From NCBI GenBank assembly GCA_025356435.1, contig JANXSY010000105.1, positions 1-64,000 on the forward strand: 64,000 bases of DNA, read 5' to 3'. This stretch comes from Isosphaeraceae bacterium. GTDB taxonomy: Bacteria; Planctomycetota; Planctomycetia; Isosphaerales; Isosphaeraceae. The notes under the pieces were generated by a model, which searched no databases, had not been told where the DNA came from, and saw only the letters and a program-made list of their open reading frames with translations. Made by a program: the position numbers and the translations under genes. This document shows, one piece after another, positions 48,633 through 58,583 of this stretch. The stretch's first letter is position 1. Each line of letters begins with the position of its first letter.

Positions 48633-49973
48633 CTAACCGTTCGCCGGATGGACCCACGGCGCGCGATACGGTCGCGTAAGCAGGGCGTTGGCCTCGTCAT
48701 CGCCGACGATACGGCCGTGCTGGGAGTCCCAGGTGAGGGTGCGGCCGAGGCCGAGGGCGAGGTTGGCGAGGATGCAGCTCGCGGTCGAGATGTGGCCCTC
48801 TTCGATGTCGGCGACGGGCTTGCCGCGCGTGGCGATGGCGGCGAGGAGGTCTCTCATGTGGCCACGGATCGCTGGGGCGACGTGGCGTTCGAGGTCCTTC
48901 TCGGTCTTGTCGACAGGGTACTCTTCCAGTTCCATTTTTACGTCGACATGCACCGGCTTGCCGCCGCCCATGGGGATGAAGTCATAGCCGTTGACGCTGA
49001 GCTTGAGCGTGCCCTTGTCGCCGTAGATCGTCGCTCCCCAGGGATACTTCGGGTCGGCCGACTCGCCCCAGGTGCGGTGCTGCCAGACGACAGAGAGGTC
49101 GCCGAAGTCGAAGCTCGCGGTCTGGGTGTCGGGGATGTTCGCCTTGCTCGCCTTGTCGACGAGAATGCCGCCGATCGAAGAGACCCGCTTCGGCCAGCCG
49201 AGGCCGAGTATCCAACGCACCATGTCGAGCATGTGGACGCACATATCTCCGACGATGCCGTTGCTGTACTCGTTGAACGCCCGCCAGCCGCGCGGGTGGA
49301 CGATCGGGTTGTAAGGCCGCATTGGGGCCGGTCCGGTCCACATCTCGTAGTCAAGATTCTCCGGCGGGGCGACATCGGGCGGGTTGCCTCGTGCCCGCAT
49401 GTGATAGTAGCAGTAAATCTCGACGTGGCCGATCTTGCCGAGCTTCCCTTCTTTGATGATCCGGTCGCGGGCCTCGATCAGGTGCGGCGTGCTTCGGCGC
49501 TGGGTGCCGACCTGGACGACCCTGCCATGCTTCCGCGCGGCGGCGACCATCGCCTTGCCTTCGGACACGTCGATGCTGATCGGTTTCTGAACGTAGACGT
49601 CGGCCCCGGCCTCGACGGCCGCGATCATCGGCAAGGCGTGCCAGTGGTCGGGCGTGGCGATCAGGACGAGGTCGAGGTCCTTCTCGGCGAGCATCTTGCG
49701 GTAGTCGGAATATGTGCGAGGAGTCTTATGTGAAGCCTGCCGCTCAGCGACGATCTCGGCCGCGCCGGCGAGCATGTTGCGGTCGACGTCGCAGAGCGAG
49801 ACCACCTCCACCGGCGAGACCTGGATCAGCCGGAGCAGGTCGGCCTTGCCGTACCAGCCGGTGCCGATCAGGCCGACACGCTTCGGCTTGTCGGCCGCCT
49901 CGGCAATGTGCGATCCCGCAGCCGAGAGGGCGAGTCCGGCGGCACCCGTGTGAAGAAAATCGCGGCGATTCAT
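48633..49973 (-). CDS. Gfo/Idh/MocA family oxidoreductase with Tat-like signal
   Basis: MNRRDFLHTGAAGLALSAAGSHIAEAADKPKRVGLIGTGWYGKADLLRLIQ; EKDLDLVLIATPDHWHALPMIAA. Confidence 0.95.
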   Translation of the reverse strand: MNRRDFLHTGAAGLALSAAGSHIAEAADKPKRVGLIGTGWYGKADLLRLIQVSPVEVVSLCDVDRNMLAGAAEIVAERQASHKTPRTYSDYRKMLAEKDLDLVLIATPDHWHALPMIAAVEAGADVYVQKPISIDVSEGKAMVAAARKHGRVVQVGTQRRSTPHLIEARDRIIKEGKLGKIGHVEIYCYYHMRARGNPPDVAPPENLDYEMWTGPAPMRPYNPIVHPRGWRAFNEYSNGIVGDMCVHMLDMVRWILGLGWPKRVSSIGGILVDKASKANIPDTQTASFDFGDLSVVWQHRTWGESADPKYPWGATIYGDKGTLKLSVNGYDFIPMGGGKPVHVDVKMELEEYPVDKTEKDLERHVAPAIRGHMRDLLAAIATRGKPVADIEEGHISTASCILANLALGLGRTLTWDSQHGRIVGDDEANALLTRPYRAPWVHPANG

Positions 49974-50376
49974 GACCCGTCTCCTTGGCGTGATCCGGTC
50001 GTTTCGATCGAACATATCAGGCGGGCGGGCCGACCGCGACGGGGTCGTCCGGCCAGGAGGATGAATGTCGGAAATCCATTCCTCACCCGTGATAGGACCG
50101 GCCCTCAATTCCGGTGAGGCGCGGTCGTGTGCGGCACTGATGCGATCTCCTCCCTCGCGGGTCGGTCGATGCCTTGCCGCATTGCATAACTGGTCATCCA
50201 CAGCTACTCAGGCCGTGTCTCCCGCCTGACGGACATCTACGGCTAGGTTGACAGGTTTCGTGTTCGGATTTGTAACATATGAGCATTAGACGACAATAAC
50301 ATGATGCGGCGTCAGTCACGCATTCTTTGAGCAATTTGTGACTGACAACGGATTGATTTATTAAATCCGGCAATTT

Positions 50377-51849
50377 GGACACCTCTCGCCGATCTCCACC
50401 AGCTTTCACGCGACTTGACGTGATCGTTGTCCCGTATGACTTTGCGCCTCGCTCCTATCCACCGGCGCTGCCGGTTCGGCACTCTTCACCTTGGCCGGAG
50501 TCCATGCCCGCCAGATCCGGTCCAGCGTCAACACCACGAATCGCACCAGGGTCTTTCGACGCCGCCACTTGTATCGCACCTTCTCCAGAAAACGGACCAT
50601 CCGGTTCGTCCGCTCCACATGGTTGTTGGTTCGCACGCGTCGGCTCAATGGGTTCTTCAGGTAGGCCATCCGTTTGACGAACTTCTCGTCCCGCAGTTGC
50701 TCCATCGCCTTGGCCAGTTCCGGCACGGCCAGGAACGTCGGGTCGCGAACGACTGCGGATCGGCGGCAACCCGCCTGGTGGAGGTCCTTGGGGGTGTCGA
50801 ACAGCCAGTAGATCCGGTCGGCGAACCGGCGCAACGTCGCCAGTTCCGGCAGGTGTTCCAGCATCTGTTGCAGGTCGTCACGCTCGCTCTCGATGAGGTT
50901 CTCCCGACGCTTCACAATCAGGTAGCGATGACTGAAGACGAAGGACGCTTTCTCCTTGACCGTCATGCCCCGGCGGGCGGCAGCGGCCTTGGACTTGGCC
51001 CCTTTGCGGCCCCGCTTCTTCTTGCGGCCGGCCTTGCCGCGGCGCCCCATCGCCGTCCGCATCCGCCGCACCGCGTCGAGGATCAGCGCGTTGACGTCCT
51101 TGATGACGTGGAAGACGCACAGCTGGTGGTCCGACTCGGGCCACAATTCCGCCAACACGGCGGGGTAGAGGTTCGAGCCGTTGGTGACCACGACCTCGGG
51201 CTCCAGCCCCCAGGTCTTAAGGTTCTTGAGAAACCGCAGCATGTGGGCCTGATCGTTGGCGGCGACCAGGGCGAAGGCGGCCGGCAGGTCCGAGAGCGGG
51301 TCGGTGGCCAGGAGCAGGGTGAAGCGGCCCATGTCGAGTCCCGCGGCGAAGTCGCGGAGCAGGTCGTAGACGAACCCCGTGGAGAGGTCGAGGAGGAACT
51401 CCCGTCGGAGCGACTGGAGGACCCGTTCGATGCTCATGCCGTCGTCGAGGATGCGTTCGAGTACCAGGTCCCGGACCTTGTTGTCGTACTTGGCCTTGGA
51501 GAGGACGCCCTCGGGTGTGTTGCGAAAGGTAGTGGAACAGTCGCATCGGGCGGCGGACTCGCCGTAGGTGATCTCCAGGTAGGCGACGGCCTTGTAGGCG
51601 ACGGTCCGGACTTTCCGGGTCATGGTCCGCTTGCGTCGGCCTCGCTTGCCGCACTTGGGGCAGGGGGGCCTTCCTGGGTGCGCAGTGGACCGGTATAACG
51701 ATCGGGGTGGGTGCTTCGGTGCCCATGGCCTGCATCTCCGGTGTTGAGGTCGGTAAGTACCCTCATTCACCGCGATGCAGGCCCTATCTTTCACGAGCAA
51801 AACAACTTGCAGCCCACGCTCGGATGGTGGAGTTCGGCGAGAAGTGTCC
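50377..51849 (-). mobile_element. Insertion sequence, 1473 bp, ISL3-like DDE transposase
   Basis: IRL GGACACCTCTCGCCGATCTCCACC (50377-50400) and IRR GGTGGAGTTCGGCGAGAAGTGTCC (51826-51849), 22/24 matching, flank transposase ORF. Confidence 0.9.
50406..51800 (-). CDS. Transposase
   Basis: LLATDPLSDLPAAFALVAANDQAHMLRFLKNLKTWGLEPEVVVTNGSNLYPAVLAELWPESDHQLCVFHVIKD; NNHVERTNRMVRF; zinc-finger-like CPKCGKRGRRK. Confidence 0.9.
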   Translation of the reverse strand: MLVKDRACIAVNEGTYRPQHRRCRPWAPKHPPRSLYRSTAHPGRPPCPKCGKRGRRKRTMTRKVRTVAYKAVAYLEITYGESAARCDCSTTFRNTPEGVLSKAKYDNKVRDLVLERILDDGMSIERVLQSLRREFLLDLSTGFVYDLLRDFAAGLDMGRFTLLLATDPLSDLPAAFALVAANDQAHMLRFLKNLKTWGLEPEVVVTNGSNLYPAVLAELWPESDHQLCVFHVIKDVNALILDAVRRMRTAMGRRGKAGRKKKRGRKGAKSKAAAARRGMTVKEKASFVFSHRYLIVKRRENLIESERDDLQQMLEHLPELATLRRFADRIYWLFDTPKDLHQAGCRRSAVVRDPTFLAVPELAKAMEQLRDEKFVKRMAYLKNPLSRRVRTNNHVERTNRMVRFLEKVRYKWRRRKTLVRFVVLTLDRIWRAWTPAKVKSAEPAAPVDRSEAQSHTGQRSRQVA

Positions 51850-52034
51850 TTTTATCAAGCCGAGAATATCGCTCTAGCCAGATACGGGCAATACGGAAAA
51901 ACGACAGGACGATTGGCCATTAAGTTGGCTGAATTCAACACCTCTTGTTGCAACATGACAAGCAACTACGTAAACCAATCTTGACGACATCGCACACTGA
52001 AAAACTTGTCCAAATTTCATGTGCACCTGCTAAT

Positions 52035-52970
52035 TTATAATCGCATATCCGACGGCGCGGCGGTCGTTCGCCAGGGCAACTGTTGAGGGAGGAGCGAACG
52101 AAATCGCTCAACCTCAGCGTTCATGAACTCCCCGGCATACGTTCCGGCGAAAAACCGAGGTAAGGCATCGTCGTGAAACCGCGCCCACGACTCCTCTTCG
52201 TGGCCGGGGTGGATGGGGTAGAAGAGGGCACCATTCGAATCAGCCGCCTTCAGATCTCCGAGGGCGTCTCCGACCATCAGGATCTTGTCGTTGTCGTATT
52301 GATGGGCGGCGGCGAGGGCGAGGTGCTCGGTCTTGCTACCCATTTCTTGGCCGGCGATCAGGGCGACGTGTGCCGAGAGGCCATGCTCCTTCCACTCGCG
52401 GCGGACGGCCTCGCCGGGGGTGGCCGAGCAGACCATCACGTCGGCTCGGTCGTCCATCGCGATCAGCGACTCGCGGACGAGCGGGAAGGGGGGGACGTTG
52501 TGGACCAACTCGGCGATCGAGCGGTTAACGGCCTCGCTCCACTGGAGAGTGACGACGAGGTCGGGGTCGTCGGTCGCGTTGACCTCGGCCTGGAGGGTCG
52601 GGTTGCCGAGCATTGTCTCGCGAGCGATCCACGCCCGCAGGCCCGGCACGGCTGGCGGGCGGAAGCCACGTCGGGCGATTTCGGGGCGGTCGGCGAGCAT
52701 GTCGAACGTCAGGATCAGTCCGGGGAACCGGTTCACGCCTCTCCAATAGGAGTAGAGGTTGACGAACTCGGCCACCTCGCGGGCGTACTTCGAGATCGCG
52801 GCAAGGTCGAAGAACTTGATGATGTTGGGGATGAAGCATTCTTTGTGCTTCACCTCCATCGTGTCGAAAGCGCAGCCGTCGCTGTCGATGCCGATGAAGA
52901 AGTCTTTCGTTTTGCGGAAGCCGCTCAAGGGAGCCTGGGGATCGTCGCTGGGGGCCGACATGGACGGCAA
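52035..52970 (-). CDS. HAD-superfamily hydrolase
   Basis: FFIGIDSDGCAFDTMEVKH; DKILMVGDALGDLKAADSNGALFYPI. Confidence 0.85.
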   Translation of the reverse strand: MPSMSAPSDDPQAPLSGFRKTKDFFIGIDSDGCAFDTMEVKHKECFIPNIIKFFDLAAISKYAREVAEFVNLYSYWRGVNRFPGLILTFDMLADRPEIARRGFRPPAVPGLRAWIARETMLGNPTLQAEVNATDDPDLVVTLQWSEAVNRSIAELVHNVPPFPLVRESLIAMDDRADVMVCSATPGEAVRREWKEHGLSAHVALIAGQEMGSKTEHLALAAAHQYDNDKILMVGDALGDLKAADSNGALFYPIHPGHEEESWARFHDDALPRFFAGTYAGEFMNAEVERFRSLLPQQLPWRTTAAPSDMRL

Positions 52971-53246
52971 TCCTTTCGATCAATCGGGCGTCGTTCTCGA
53001 ACGGATCGTAGTCGGCCGCCGGACGGTTGTCCAGTGATCGAGAAAAGCCGGCTGACCTCGTCCGACCCGGCCTGCGCTCACGGCCCGAATATCAGCGATT
53101 TTTCGACGTCGAGCCCGCCTCCGCGCGGTTTCACGGGACGAGCCTCGCGCGAATTACGATGATGCCTTTGAACGTTGTGCTGACGTTGCGACCGTCGCCG
53201 CATCCTCAACGTTCACGGCTGAGGCACCATAGGGGAGGCCATCGGC

Positions 53247-53423
53247 ATGCATCCGGGAGGGATGACGATTGGCGACGCCCTCGCGGGCCGAAAGTTGTGG
53301 CTCGCCGCGATCGGCGTCGGGGGGTTTGGGGTCGGAGAAATGTTCTCGCGAAGGGTCCCGATCGCTCTGGGTTGCTTGATGTTGACGTTGGTCCTGTTTC
53401 GTCTGGCACGGATGGCTTCCTGA
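53247..53423 (+). CDS. Small hydrophobic protein (58 aa)
   Basis: MHPGGMTIGDALAGRKLWLAAIGVGGFGVGEMFSRRVPIALGCLMLTLVLFRLARMAS*. Confidence 0.5.
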   Translation: MHPGGMTIGDALAGRKLWLAAIGVGGFGVGEMFSRRVPIALGCLMLTLVLFRLARMAS

Positions 53424-53464
53424 CGTGGTGTCTCCTCGTAAATCTTGTGTTTGGAGTGAAGATA

Positions 53465-53866
53465 GTGAAATCGTTCAAAGATTGGCTCTTGGTGGGGATG
53501 GGTCTGGCCGTCGTTAGCCTCGCGACTTATGTCGTGATCGACCTGCGATCCGGCACGAAGACGCAGGAGACTACGGTCGACGGCGCGGCGCTGGGGCGGG
53601 CCTATGCCCCGGCCGTCGTCTCGACGCTCTCGGACGCCTGGAGCGCGGCGGCCGATGCCCTGGCTCAGGGCAAGACGGTCTCCGGGGCACAGGCGGTCCT
53701 CCAGGACACGTGGAAGGCGAACCGGGTCTCGGCCTTCACGGCGAAGGTGGCCCCCGGCTTCACGAAGGTGATGGCCGAGGCGACCGAGCCTAAAGACCCC
53801 ACACAGCGGGCCGAGGTTGTCGCGCTCTGGCGAGGCTTCGCACGCGGCCTGAAGGGAGGTCGCTGA
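53465..53866 (+). CDS. Small single-TM protein, translationally coupled to next gene
   Basis: GTG start after GGAG; MKSFKDWLLVGMGLAVVSLATYVVIDLRSG...; TGATG overlap. Confidence 0.65.
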   Translation: MKSFKDWLLVGMGLAVVSLATYVVIDLRSGTKTQETTVDGAALGRAYAPAVVSTLSDAWSAAADALAQGKTVSGAQAVLQDTWKANRVSAFTAKVAPGFTKVMAEATEPKDPTQRAEVVALWRGFARGLKGGR

Positions 53867-54762
53867 TGGACATCACTCAGCTCGGTGGGTGGTTCCACTC
53901 GCCCGACGAGGTCGCCAAGCACCTCGCGACCCTCGCCCGTCCGACATTTGCGCTCGCCGCGCCGATGCTCGCCGGGGCGGGGGAAGGCAAGACAGTGCTT
54001 CTGTACAAAGCCTTCAAGGATGTCAACAACGGCACGTACATCGACTACCCGGCGCAGCAGATCGGCGACTGCGTGAGCCACGGATTCGGCCACGGCGTCG
54101 ACCTGCTCGAGGCGATCCAGATCGCGCTCGGCCACAAGCCCGAGTCGTTCAAGCAGACCGCGACCGAGGCCGTCTATGGCATGGCCCGCGTCGACATCGG
54201 CGGTGGACAGCTCGGCCGATCCGACGGCGCGGTCGGTGCCTGGGCAGCGAAGGCGGTGAGCACGATCGGCACCGTCTCGCGAGAGGTTGTCGGCCCCTAC
54301 GACGGCGACCGAGCCAAGCAGTGGGGCGAGGCCGGAGTGCCCGCTGAAATCAAGGCCAAGGCCGGCGACCATAAAGTCAAAACCGTGGCCCTCGTCTCGA
54401 CCTACGCCGAACTCGAAGACGCGATCGCGAACGGCTATCCGGTCCCCGTCTGCTCGAATCAAGGGTTCACTATGACCCGCGATCCGCAGGGGTTCTGCAC
54501 GCCGCGCGGCCAGTGGGGCCACTGCATGCTGATCGTGGGCATCCGCAACGACGAACGCCCCGGCGCATGCATCTTTCAGAGCTGGGGGGCCAACCAACCG
54601 GCCGGTCCCCTCTCGCTCGACCAGCCGTCCAACTCGTTCTGGGTCGACCGCGACACCGTGGCCCAGATGCTCGCGATGCAAGACTCGTGGGCGTTGTCCT
54701 CGTTCGAGGGCTACCCCGGCCAGCCCTTGCCATCGCACTGGGGATACGCGGAATTCGCCTGA
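53866..54762 (+). CDS. Papain-like (C1) cysteine peptidase
   Basis: QQIGDCVSHGFGHGVDLLEA (Cys), GQWGHCMLIVGI (His), FQSWGAN. Confidence 0.8.
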   Translation: MDITQLGGWFHSPDEVAKHLATLARPTFALAAPMLAGAGEGKTVLLYKAFKDVNNGTYIDYPAQQIGDCVSHGFGHGVDLLEAIQIALGHKPESFKQTATEAVYGMARVDIGGGQLGRSDGAVGAWAAKAVSTIGTVSREVVGPYDGDRAKQWGEAGVPAEIKAKAGDHKVKTVALVSTYAELEDAIANGYPVPVCSNQGFTMTRDPQGFCTPRGQWGHCMLIVGIRNDERPGACIFQSWGANQPAGPLSLDQPSNSFWVDRDTVAQMLAMQDSWALSSFEGYPGQPLPSHWGYAEFA

Positions 54763-54824
54763 TCGAAGTCTCGAATGGATCTGTCTTCCAAAAGTCTTCT
54801 CAATTTCACCTGGAAACCCATCTT

Positions 54825-55109
54825 ATGTTCAACCTCTTGAAGAAGTTCTTCGCCGCCGTCGCCGACACCAAGAAGGGCATCCTCATCCCCGAGGAACTCC
54901 TGCGATCGATCCTCACCTCGCTCGGCTCGGGGAGCATGATCAGCCTGGCGCTGACGGTCTTCCAGTCGCTTCTGACGAACGCGGGCGTGATCTTCCCGAA
55001 CCCGCTTGTGGGTGGAGTCGTCACCGTGGTTCTGACTCTCGTGATCGACCTGATCCGTCGCCTTAACCAGGGTCCCACCCCGCCGACCCCTGTGAAGCCG
55101 GCCGCTTGA
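54825..55109 (+). CDS. Small holin-like hydrophobic protein
   Basis: 94 aa, two hydrophobic segments, polar Pro-rich tail PTPPTPVKPAA. Confidence 0.6.
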   Translation: MFNLLKKFFAAVADTKKGILIPEELLRSILTSLGSGSMISLALTVFQSLLTNAGVIFPNPLVGGVVTVVLTLVIDLIRRLNQGPTPPTPVKPAA

Positions 55110-55139
55110 GTCGGGTCGGTTCGATTTTCAGATGACAAC

Positions 55140-55172
55140 AAACGAGGGACGGCCCGACGCCGTCCCTCGTTT
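55140..55172 (+). terminator. Strong hairpin terminator
   Basis: AAACGAGGGACGGC-CCGAC-GCCGTCCCTCGTTT, 14-bp perfect stem, 5-nt loop. Confidence 0.88.
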
Positions 55173-55692
55173 GCTGCGCTCGGGACAACACGTTCCGGGA
55201 CAAATCCTACCAACAGCCGCGAAGCCGATGTTGTAAGGATCACTGGCACGCCGTGGTCAAGAAGTGCGACGATATCGTCGATAACGAGTGTTCCGCAAAC
55301 CGTCCAATCGCTATTTTGTTCGGATCGCCCCTGTTTATTATGGCAAATTGAGCAGATCGGAGGCGACTGCGTGGCCTTCTCAGACATTCACAGATTTCCA
55401 AAGTTGTAAGCGTTCTGACCCGGACCGTCTGACATATCGAGCCGGCGCTTTCGGTCAAAGTGTGGGGCCGTCTGTCCGAGTTAACAGTGTACGTTCGCAC
55501 TTTTGGGACTTCGCCAACCAGAGCCTTGATGAATAAAATCGCGGAGGCTGCAGGCTCGATCGATCGGAGTAAAAATGCCCCGATCCGAAAAAAGCGAGCG
55601 TCACAAGTGGCAAGTCGTTGGCTAAATCCATTTATTCGGGGATAATGCGACGCCGCCTGTCGCGGACATTTCGATGACGAAACGAGGATTTC

Positions 55693-57006
55693 ATGAAGAA
55701 TTCAATCGCCGGTCCTCGGCTCGCCGACGGGAGGGAGAACCAGCGGATGGCGTCCTTGGAAAAGTCGAAATCGAGCGAGGTGCCGCACGATTTACTGCCG
55801 GTGATCCGCAACTCGGGCGTGCTCTCTGACCGCCAGTTCAATGACGTCAAGGCGAAGGTGCTCGCTGGCGACTATCCCACCGACTCGAAAGCCCTCGCGG
55901 AACGCCTGATCCGCGAGAAGATCATTACCGAATATCAAGCCCGGCGGCTCCTCGCCAACAAGCCGAACGGGATGATTCTCGGCAAGTACGTGATCCTCGA
56001 CCGAATCGGGTCGGGGTCGATGGGCCGGGTCTACAAGGCCCAGCATCAGCTCATGGGACGGATTGTCGCTCTCAAGATTATTGCGCCAGAGATCGTTTCG
56101 AACGAACGCGCGGTAGCGCGATTTTACCGGGAAATGAGGCTCGTCGGTCGGCTCGACCACCCTAACGTCGTTCGTGCCTTCGACGCCGACTCGTCGAGCA
56201 ACATCCTCTATATCGTCATGGAATACGTCTCCGGCCCGAGTCTGGCGCAGATGCTCAAGAATGGGGCCTTGCCGCCCGCTGACGTGGTTGGCTATGCGGC
56301 GCAGGCGGCCCTCGGTCTCGCCCACGCCCACGAACAAGGGATCGTCCATCGCGACGTGAAGCCCTCGAATCTGCTTGTCACCGACGACAAGCTCGTCAAG
56401 GTGCTCGACCTCGGCCTCGGCGTCCTAATGGAGGCCGACAACCACGCGACTTTCGCGACCGCCGACGGCATCGCGGTCGGCACTGTGGATTACATGTCGC
56501 CTGAACAGGCCTGCGGCAAGGACGTTGACGGTCGGAGTGACCTCTACTCGCTCGGCTGCTCGATGTATCACCTGATCACCGGCCGGCACGCCTTCCCCGG
56601 CGATAATCCAATCGAACGGCTGGGCAGGCGGATCAACGGCCGCCCAGTCCCGATCACCGACCTACGCCCTGACCTCCCGCCGAGCCTCGTCGCCGTCCTC
56701 GACAAACTCATGGCGAACAAGCCGCAAGACCGCTATCAGACCGGCATCGAAGCGGCCGAGGCGCTGACGGCCCTCATCCGATCCAGGAAGCCCGCCGCTG
56801 TCGCGACGGCCAAGCCCGATCCTGTCGCCGCAACAGCCCCGCCGCTCCCCCCGGAGATCATCCGGGTCGAGCCGACCTACCCCGGCTGGTTCCGCCCGAT
56901 GGCGAAGCTTGCTGAGCAGAAAGCCGGTGTCGCGGTCGCCGCGATCATCGGGGCTCTCGCCGCGTTTGCCGGAATCGGGTTCGCGATCGGACGGCTGATC
57001 CGCTGA
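55693..57006 (+). CDS. Serine/threonine protein kinase with C-terminal TM
   Basis: YVILDRIGSGSMGRVYKAQHQLMGRIVALKII; IVHRDVKPSNLLV; DYMSPEQACGKDVDGRSDLYSLGC. Confidence 0.95.
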   Translation: MKNSIAGPRLADGRENQRMASLEKSKSSEVPHDLLPVIRNSGVLSDRQFNDVKAKVLAGDYPTDSKALAERLIREKIITEYQARRLLANKPNGMILGKYVILDRIGSGSMGRVYKAQHQLMGRIVALKIIAPEIVSNERAVARFYREMRLVGRLDHPNVVRAFDADSSSNILYIVMEYVSGPSLAQMLKNGALPPADVVGYAAQAALGLAHAHEQGIVHRDVKPSNLLVTDDKLVKVLDLGLGVLMEADNHATFATADGIAVGTVDYMSPEQACGKDVDGRSDLYSLGCSMYHLITGRHAFPGDNPIERLGRRINGRPVPITDLRPDLPPSLVAVLDKLMANKPQDRYQTGIEAAEALTALIRSRKPAAVATAKPDPVAATAPPLPPEIIRVEPTYPGWFRPMAKLAEQKAGVAVAAIIGALAAFAGIGFAIGRLIR

Positions 57007-57036
57007 ACGCTCCGGCCAGCTGGTTCGGAGCAAAGG

Positions 57037-57516
57037 TTAAATCTCGATCGGCAAGACGTCGATGGCGTCGTCGCCATCGTCCTTGACCGGGTATTTCGAC
57101 CGAATCGTTCTCACGATACGCTTGGCTTCAAATTCCGTTAATCCCAGGCCAAAACGATAAATTTCGCGATCGTGATCGAAAGCGATGAGGCGGACCCGGT
57201 CTCTTTTATGTAGTAGAGCATCGAGAACGTCAATCGGCCTCAAATTCCTAACTTGGTCAAGATCGAAAGTCTGATCGGATCGAATCCCTGCGACTTCCGA
57301 GCGTAACTTCAACGCTTTGATGACGTCGGAGTTCTCGACTCTGTTTCCACCAGAAAAGAAGCATAGCAAGCAAAAGAGCAAGATGGCGAAGGCAACCGCG
57401 ACTCCGCAGCCAGATAGACAGGCTTCATCGTCAGACGGCGGTATGGTCACACGAAACCCACCGAGCTCGTCGTCGGTTACGATCGACCGGATCGGTGGAA
57501 GCTTGGAATCGGCCAT
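57037..57516 (-). CDS. Hypothetical single-TM protein
   Basis: 159-aa ORF with hydrophobic CGVAVAFAILLFCLLCFFSGG. Confidence 0.55.
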   Translation of the reverse strand: MADSKLPPIRSIVTDDELGGFRVTIPPSDDEACLSGCGVAVAFAILLFCLLCFFSGGNRVENSDVIKALKLRSEVAGIRSDQTFDLDQVRNLRPIDVLDALLHKRDRVRLIAFDHDREIYRFGLGLTEFEAKRIVRTIRSKYPVKDDGDDAIDVLPIEI

Positions 57517-57572
57517 GAGGCTATTCCGGAAAACGCAGGTGGACCGAAGCCCACCCGACGGAACAGAACCGA

Positions 57573-58583
57573 TTAATGATTGGCGTGGGCGTGCGCCTTC
57601 GGCGTTGCCGGTTCGGGGACGGGGACGACCTTGGCGAAGATTTGTTTGAGGGCTTCAGCCAGAGTCGGATAGGCGAAATGATAGCCGAGGGACTGAGCTT
57701 TGGTCGGTAGGACTCGCTGGCCCTTCGTCACGACTTCGGCAACCTCTCCCAGCAAAAGCCGCAGCAACACATCGGGCGGGCCGATCGGGAGCATCGGTCG
57801 CCAGAGGGTCTTGGCCAGAGTTCGGGAGAATTCGACGTTCTGGACCGGATTTGGTGCCGTGCCGTTGATCGGACCCGAGGCGGCCGGGTTGTCGAGCGCG
57901 GCGAGGAAGATTCCGGCGATGTCGTCGATGTGAATCCAACTCATCCACTGCTTGCCCTTCGCGGGCAGGAACGGATGGTGGCCGCTGCCGACCGGGGCCG
58001 CGCCTCCAGGAATTTTGAAAATCGGCGTCATCACGCCAAGCGCCCCTTGACCCTTCGCGAGCACGACGCCGGTGCGAATCAATGCGACCCGCACGCCCAG
58101 GGCCTCGGCCGGGTGGGCGGCGTCTTCCCACTCGCGACAGGTCTTGGCCATGAAGTCAGTGCCCGAGGGACTCTGCTCGGTTAATTCCTCGTCGTCGTGC
58201 GGACCGTAGAAGCCGATCGCGGAGGCCTGGACGAGAACCTTCGGCTTGACTGAGGCCGAGGCGATCGCCCGAACGATCTGTTCGGTGCTGAGGACCCGGC
58301 TGTCGCGAATCTTGTGCTTGACCGAGTCATTCCACCGTTCGGCAAAGAGGTTATGGCCCGCGAGATTGATGACGGCGTCAGCACCGTCGATCTCGTGTTC
58401 CCAATCACCCGATGTCGTCGGATCTCCCTGGACGACTCGAAGCGATCTCATCGAGCGATCTCGCCGCGTCTCGTCGGCCTTCCTCGAAAGGATGACGGGT
58501 TCGTCGCCCCTCGCCGCAAGACGATGGGCGATGTTGCGCCCGATCAGGCCCGTGCCACCGGTCAAGAAAACTCGCATCGACAT
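57573..58583 (-). CDS. TIGR01777-family NAD-dependent epimerase/dehydratase
   Basis: MRVFLTGGTGLIGRNIAHRLAARGDEPVILSRK; VNLAGHNLFAERWNDSVKHKIRDSRVLST. Confidence 0.93.
   Translation of the reverse strand: MSMRVFLTGGTGLIGRNIAHRLAARGDEPVILSRKADETRRDRSMRSLRVVQGDPTTSGDWEHEIDGADAVINLAGHNLFAERWNDSVKHKIRDSRVLSTEQIVRAIASASVKPKVLVQASAIGFYGPHDDEELTEQSPSGTDFMAKTCREWEDAAHPAEALGVRVALIRTGVVLAKGQGALGVMTPIFKIPGGAAPVGSGHHPFLPAKGKQWMSWIHIDDIAGIFLAALDNPAASGPINGTAPNPVQNVEFSRTLAKTLWRPMLPIGPPDVLLRLLLGEVAEVVTKGQRVLPTKAQSLGYHFAYPTLAEALKQIFAKVVPVPEPATPKAHAHANH

Noticed and set aside
48648-49733. 361-aa + strand ORF over Gfo/Idh/MocA gene
   Set aside because: Mirror ORF; the minus strand encodes a clear oxidoreductase.
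56395-56440. Kinase DFG replaced by DLG
   Set aside because: Common in planctomycete Ser/Thr kinases; not evidence of a pseudokinase.
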